A stretch of DNA of 64,000 nucleotides from Pseudomonas viridiflava (GTDB taxonomy: Bacteria > Pseudomonadota > Gammaproteobacteria > Pseudomonadales > Pseudomonadaceae), in NCBI RefSeq assembly GCF_900582195.1, contig NZ_UTHA01000221.1, positions 1 through 64,000 on the forward strand. The letters run 5' to 3'. The notes below the pieces were generated by a model. It was not told where the DNA came from. It searched no databases and saw only the letters and a program-made list of their open reading frames with translations. Shown here piece after piece: positions 61,148 to 64,000 of the stretch (the first letter of the stretch is position 1; every line of letters starts with the position of its first letter). The position numbers were made by a program, and so were the translations under genes.

Positions 61148-63452
61148 TCGGGATCCATTGATCGAGCAGCGCTGCCAGTTCTTCACGGCGGAACGGTTTG
61201 GCCAGATAGTCGCTCATGCCTGCCGCGCGGCAGCGCTCGCGTTCCTCAGACATCGCATTGGCGGTCAGGGCGACGATAGGCAGGTTCGGCCAGCGTCCGC
61301 TCTGGCGGATCTGCCGGCTGGCCTCGTAACCGTCCATGACGGGCATGTTGCAGTCCATCAGTACCAGATCGAATTCGTGATACTCCAGTTGATCCAGCGC
61401 TTCGGCACCGTGGGCGGCGACGATGACCTCGCAGCCCAGTTTGCCGAGCATGCCTTTGGCCACCAGTTGATTGACCGGGTTGTCTTCGACCAGCAATACC
61501 CGCCCGCGTCGCACCGAAGGAGCGGTTTCTAGCTGCGCGTCGTTAATGGCGACGACGTCCGGTTGCAGGGTGCGCCGCAGGTTCTGGTAAAGCGCGTTGC
61601 GCGCCAACGGTCGTGCCTGTTGTTGCAGAGGGGCGAGCGCAGCCGCTTCTTCGCTCGGCAGAAAACTGCCGTAGGCGGTCACCAGCAAAATCGGCGCTGC
61701 GAGCGTCGGGCGCAAGCCGAACAGGCATTCCGGACAATCGGTGATCACCACGTCCGGCGTCAGGCCCAGCAGTGAGTCATCGATGGTGCGCTGCTCATAC
61801 GCAAGCCCCCAGACCGGCAGCAGGCTCTGCAACAGTTCCGCCAAGCCACTGCTGGCGGCGGTGATGGCCAGGATTTTCCCGTGTAGCGGCGCCGGGGGCA
61901 GCGCGCGGGTGTGATACGGCAGTGGCAACTCGGCACAGAACTGACTGCCGAAACCGGTCTCGGAACTGATGGTCAGGCGCCCCTGCATGGCTTCGCAAAG
62001 GTTGTAGGTCAGCGCCAGCCCCAGCCCGGTGCCGCCGTACTGACGAGTGATGCCGGCGCCCGCTTGAGTGAACGGCTGGAAGATTTTCAGCTGCGCATCC
62101 TGGGCGATGCCGATGCCGGTGTCGCAGACCTCTATGCGCACGCCCTCCTTGTAGGTCGACAAACGCACATCGACCCGGCCGAACCGAGTGAATTTCAGCG
62201 CGTTGGACAGCAGATTGCTGACGATCTGCCGCACGCGGGTCGGATCGCCCAGCACCAGAGCCGGGAAGTGCGGATCGATCAGGCAGGTCAGCTCGACGCT
62301 CGGCGCGGCATTCTGTGAGAGCAGGTTGGCGGTGTCTTCGATCAAGGAGCCCAGGTCGAACGGGATGTGCTCAAGCTCCAGTTGCCCGGCATCGAATTTC
62401 GACAGGTCGAGAATATCGTTGAGCAACTCGACCAGCACCTTGCCCGAATCGTGGGCGATTGACAGTTGTTGTTGCTGCTCGGCATTCAACGGGCCGTCGA
62501 GCGACAGCGCGATCATCCCCAGCAGCCCGTTGAGCGGTGTGCGGATCTCATGGCTCATGTTGGCGAGGAACGCCGAGCGGGCCTCGGCCATTTCCAGGGC
62601 GGTGCTGCGGGCGACTTCGAGTTCTTGATTGGACTGACTGAGCCGTGAGTTGATTGCCTTGAGTTCAGCGGTGCGCGCCGAGACGATGTTTTCCAGTTGT
62701 CCGAGGTAGTCGGTCAGGCGGTTTTCGGCGTTTCGCCGCTGCTGGATCTCGGTGGCAATATTCTCGAATTGCTGATTGGCGACTTTGACCAGCACGCCGA
62801 TTTCATCGTTGCTGTGGCCGGACGGGCATTCCAGTGAGGTCGGCTCGGCGCTGCGTGGGTCGCGTCCGCTGAGTTCGCGGATCACTCGCACCAGCGGTTT
62901 GGTCAGCATCACGTAGAACAGCGCCAAGAGGATGCCGGTAAGAATCAGGCTGCGGGCGAAACCATTGAGCAGGGTTATCTCGGCCCGGCGCAGGAAACGG
63001 CTGCCAAAGGCATAAGTGTCGACCTCGAGGCTCAACACCCCCAGCGATTCGTTGGGCAGATGATCCAGGTACAGACGATCCTCGAACTGGCGTTTGGCGC
63101 CAAACAGGAAATCGCTGATCACCCGATAGCCGCTTTGCAGCTCCGGACGTTTGACGCTGGCCAGCACCGTACTGTTGTTGTCGATCAGTTGCGCTGAAAT
63201 GATCGCCGGTGAGCGCAACAGGCCCAACGTCAATTCCTGCGCCAGCTCGGCGTCGATGTTGTAGGCGATCCGTGAGGCCGGGTTATGGCTGATTTCCAGC
63301 AACGACAGGATTTCACGGTTGATGGAGGCGTCTTCGCTGGCATAATCGATGCCGATTTGCAGCAGGCTGAGCAGCGTGCCCAGAATGAACCCGACCAGCA
63401 CGGTAAGCCTGGCTTGCTTGTAAGACAGCCGGTGGGTGAATTTGATATCCAT
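61131..63452 (-). CDS. sagS: Hybrid sensor histidine kinase, SagS-like
   Basis: A 773-aa hybrid kinase. It has two membrane helices flanking a periplasmic domain (residues about 18-190), HAMP, a coiled region, HisKA with NMSHEIRTPLNG, HATPase_c with NLLSNALKFTRFG and GGTGLGLALTYN, a degenerate receiver (about 540-630) and a C-terminal receiver with MDCNMPVMDG. Gene order with ospR-gpx-msrB matches SagS of P. aeruginosa, which signals through HptB to biofilm control. The start MDIKF is chosen; upstream MLEQRR at 63494 is possible. Confidence 0.87.
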   Translation of the reverse strand: MDIKFTHRLSYKQARLTVLVGFILGTLLSLLQIGIDYASEDASINREILSLLEISHNPASRIAYNIDAELAQELTLGLLRSPAIISAQLIDNNSTVLASVKRPELQSGYRVISDFLFGAKRQFEDRLYLDHLPNESLGVLSLEVDTYAFGSRFLRRAEITLLNGFARSLILTGILLALFYVMLTKPLVRVIRELSGRDPRSAEPTSLECPSGHSNDEIGVLVKVANQQFENIATEIQQRRNAENRLTDYLGQLENIVSARTAELKAINSRLSQSNQELEVARSTALEMAEARSAFLANMSHEIRTPLNGLLGMIALSLDGPLNAEQQQQLSIAHDSGKVLVELLNDILDLSKFDAGQLELEHIPFDLGSLIEDTANLLSQNAAPSVELTCLIDPHFPALVLGDPTRVRQIVSNLLSNALKFTRFGRVDVRLSTYKEGVRIEVCDTGIGIAQDAQLKIFQPFTQAGAGITRQYGGTGLGLALTYNLCEAMQGRLTISSETGFGSQFCAELPLPYHTRALPPAPLHGKILAITAASSGLAELLQSLLPVWGLAYEQRTIDDSLLGLTPDVVITDCPECLFGLRPTLAAPILLVTAYGSFLPSEEAAALAPLQQQARPLARNALYQNLRRTLQPDVVAINDAQLETAPSVRRGRVLLVEDNPVNQLVAKGMLGKLGCEVIVAAHGAEALDQLEYHEFDLVLMDCNMPVMDGYEASRQIRQSGRWPNLPIVALTANAMSEERERCRAAGMSDYLAKPFRREELAALLDQWIPTTTAP

Positions 63453-63619
63453 GGGGTGTTGAACCACTTCCGTTTCCCTTCGCTGCTCAAGCATAGTCGA
63501 TCATGTATGGATACCGAGGTTCCCGAATCGCCTTGTAACAAGGCTTGGTAGGGTGATTTTTATCTGTGTGTCGTCACAGCAATCGCCATCATCACTGTGA
63601 ACGTGCCCGAGGAGAAGAC

Positions 63620-64000
63620 GTGGATTCCCGATTGAATGCTTTTCTTGAACGCGCCGAGTCGGTTCTGGCGCGGATCGAACCGCTGTTGCCGGCACCACGG
63701 CCGGTGATCGACTGGGGCACTTGTCTGGCTGCACGCTGGCAGCGTGACGGGCGCAGCGGCTACCTGTTGCCGCTGGAAGTCAGCCTCGACATGCGCCTGT
63801 CCGACCTGATCGGTGTCGACCGTCAGCTCGAACAACTGGGGCGCAACACCCAGCAATTTCTCGATGGCATGCCAGCCAACCACGCGTTGCTCTGGGGCTC
63901 GCGTGGTACCGGCAAGTCTTCGCTGGTGCGGGCGTTGCTGGCGGAACACGCCGCCGCAGGCCTGCGCCTGATCGAAATCGAGCGCGATCATCTGGCGGAT
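63620..64000 (+). CDS. DUF815-family AAA ATPase, N-terminal part (runs off the window)
   Basis: The first 127 codons of a P-loop ATPase, with GTG 63620 as start behind GAGGAGAAG. The frame shows LLPAPRPVIDWGTCLAARWQ, then SLDMRLSDLIGVDRQLEQL, and Walker A GSRGTGKSSLVRALL near residue 97. This matches the DUF815 family of predicted ATPases. The gene continues past 64000. Function is not known; it starts divergently from the SagS-like kinase. Confidence 0.82.
   Translation, partial: MDSRLNAFLERAESVLARIEPLLPAPRPVIDWGTCLAARWQRDGRSGYLLPLEVSLDMRLSDLIGVDRQLEQLGRNTQQFLDGMPANHALLWGSRGTGKSSLVRALLAEHAAAGLRLIEIERDHLAD

Noticed and set aside
1..64000. tRNA or rRNA genes, prophage or restriction island
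   Set aside because: No cloverleaf, rRNA or phage-type sequence was recognised by eye on either strand.

Overview
The window is a piece of a Pseudomonas chromosome, most likely from the P. fluorescens group. The evidence is high GC, OprI, WbpM, SagS/OspR-type genes, kdpFABC-DE, the EarP/EF-P pair with a rhamnosylation-type arginine, and many copies of the GCGAGC...GCTCGC-type REP/REPIN repeats common in fluorescent pseudomonads. The right half follows a gene order I recall from P. aeruginosa (oprI, L,D-transpeptidase, tesA, efp/earP, ohr/ohrR, deaD, tpm, htpX, aminotransferase, msrB, gpx, ospR, sagS). No tRNA, rRNA, CRISPR array or prophage was seen.

Layout. 1-2.6 kb: surface-polysaccharide end with the tail of an IS3-family transposase, a Wzm/Wzt-like ABC exporter (minus strand) and a non-coding stretch. 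2.6-5 kb: wbpM and a small ComEA-like secreted protein. 5.2-8 kb: SDR oxidoreductase, extra FabF-like ketoacyl synthase, TetR regulator. 8-9.7 kb: DUF2897 microprotein and ethanolamine-type permease. 10-18.3 kb: complete kdpFABC potassium pump and kdpDE two-component system, with two different palindromic repeats inserted in the kdpB-kdpC and kdpC-kdpD gaps. 18.4-28 kb: patatin-like esterase, lipoprotein, CHAD protein, thioesterase, small membrane protein, chemoreceptor, TatD nuclease, MltF-like lytic transglycosylase, DoxX, an unknown 102-aa protein behind a structured leader, and GreB. 28-33.8 kb: a YbbA/YbbP-like ABC system divergent from tesA, then an L,D-transpeptidase convergent with oprI. 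34.4-40.4 kb: GNAT-like protein, type I DAHP synthase, PilZ protein, thioredoxin-like protein, ketopantoate-reductase family protein, 5'-nucleotidase, universal stress protein, cysB. 40.4-49.9 kb: a GreA/GreB-like paralogue, membrane protein, earP-efp, secreted esterase, ohr/ohrR, two LysR regulators around a TSUP exporter, a DUF1127 protein and a YcaQ-family protein. 50-64 kb: type II DAHP synthase, SpeE-like protein, crotonase, DEAD-box helicase with a long leader, DODA dioxygenase, tpm, htpX, alanine-type aminotransferase, msrB-gpx-ospR, a SagS-like hybrid kinase and the start of a DUF815 ATPase.

Functional themes are cell-envelope construction (polysaccharide export, WbpM, lytic transglycosylase, L,D-transpeptidase with OprI), potassium homeostasis, and peroxide/thiol stress defence (ohr/ohrR, gpx, msrB, OspR-like regulator). 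Most of the window is core genome. The least explained pieces are non-coding: a promoter-driven, apparently folded leader at about 27.07-27.25 kb before an unknown gene, a terminator-like hairpin in the 5' leader of the DEAD-box helicase at about 53.4 kb, a 640-base gap at 33.8-34.46 kb, and the repeats inside the kdp operon. All folds and promoters were read by eye; no folding or homology program was run.
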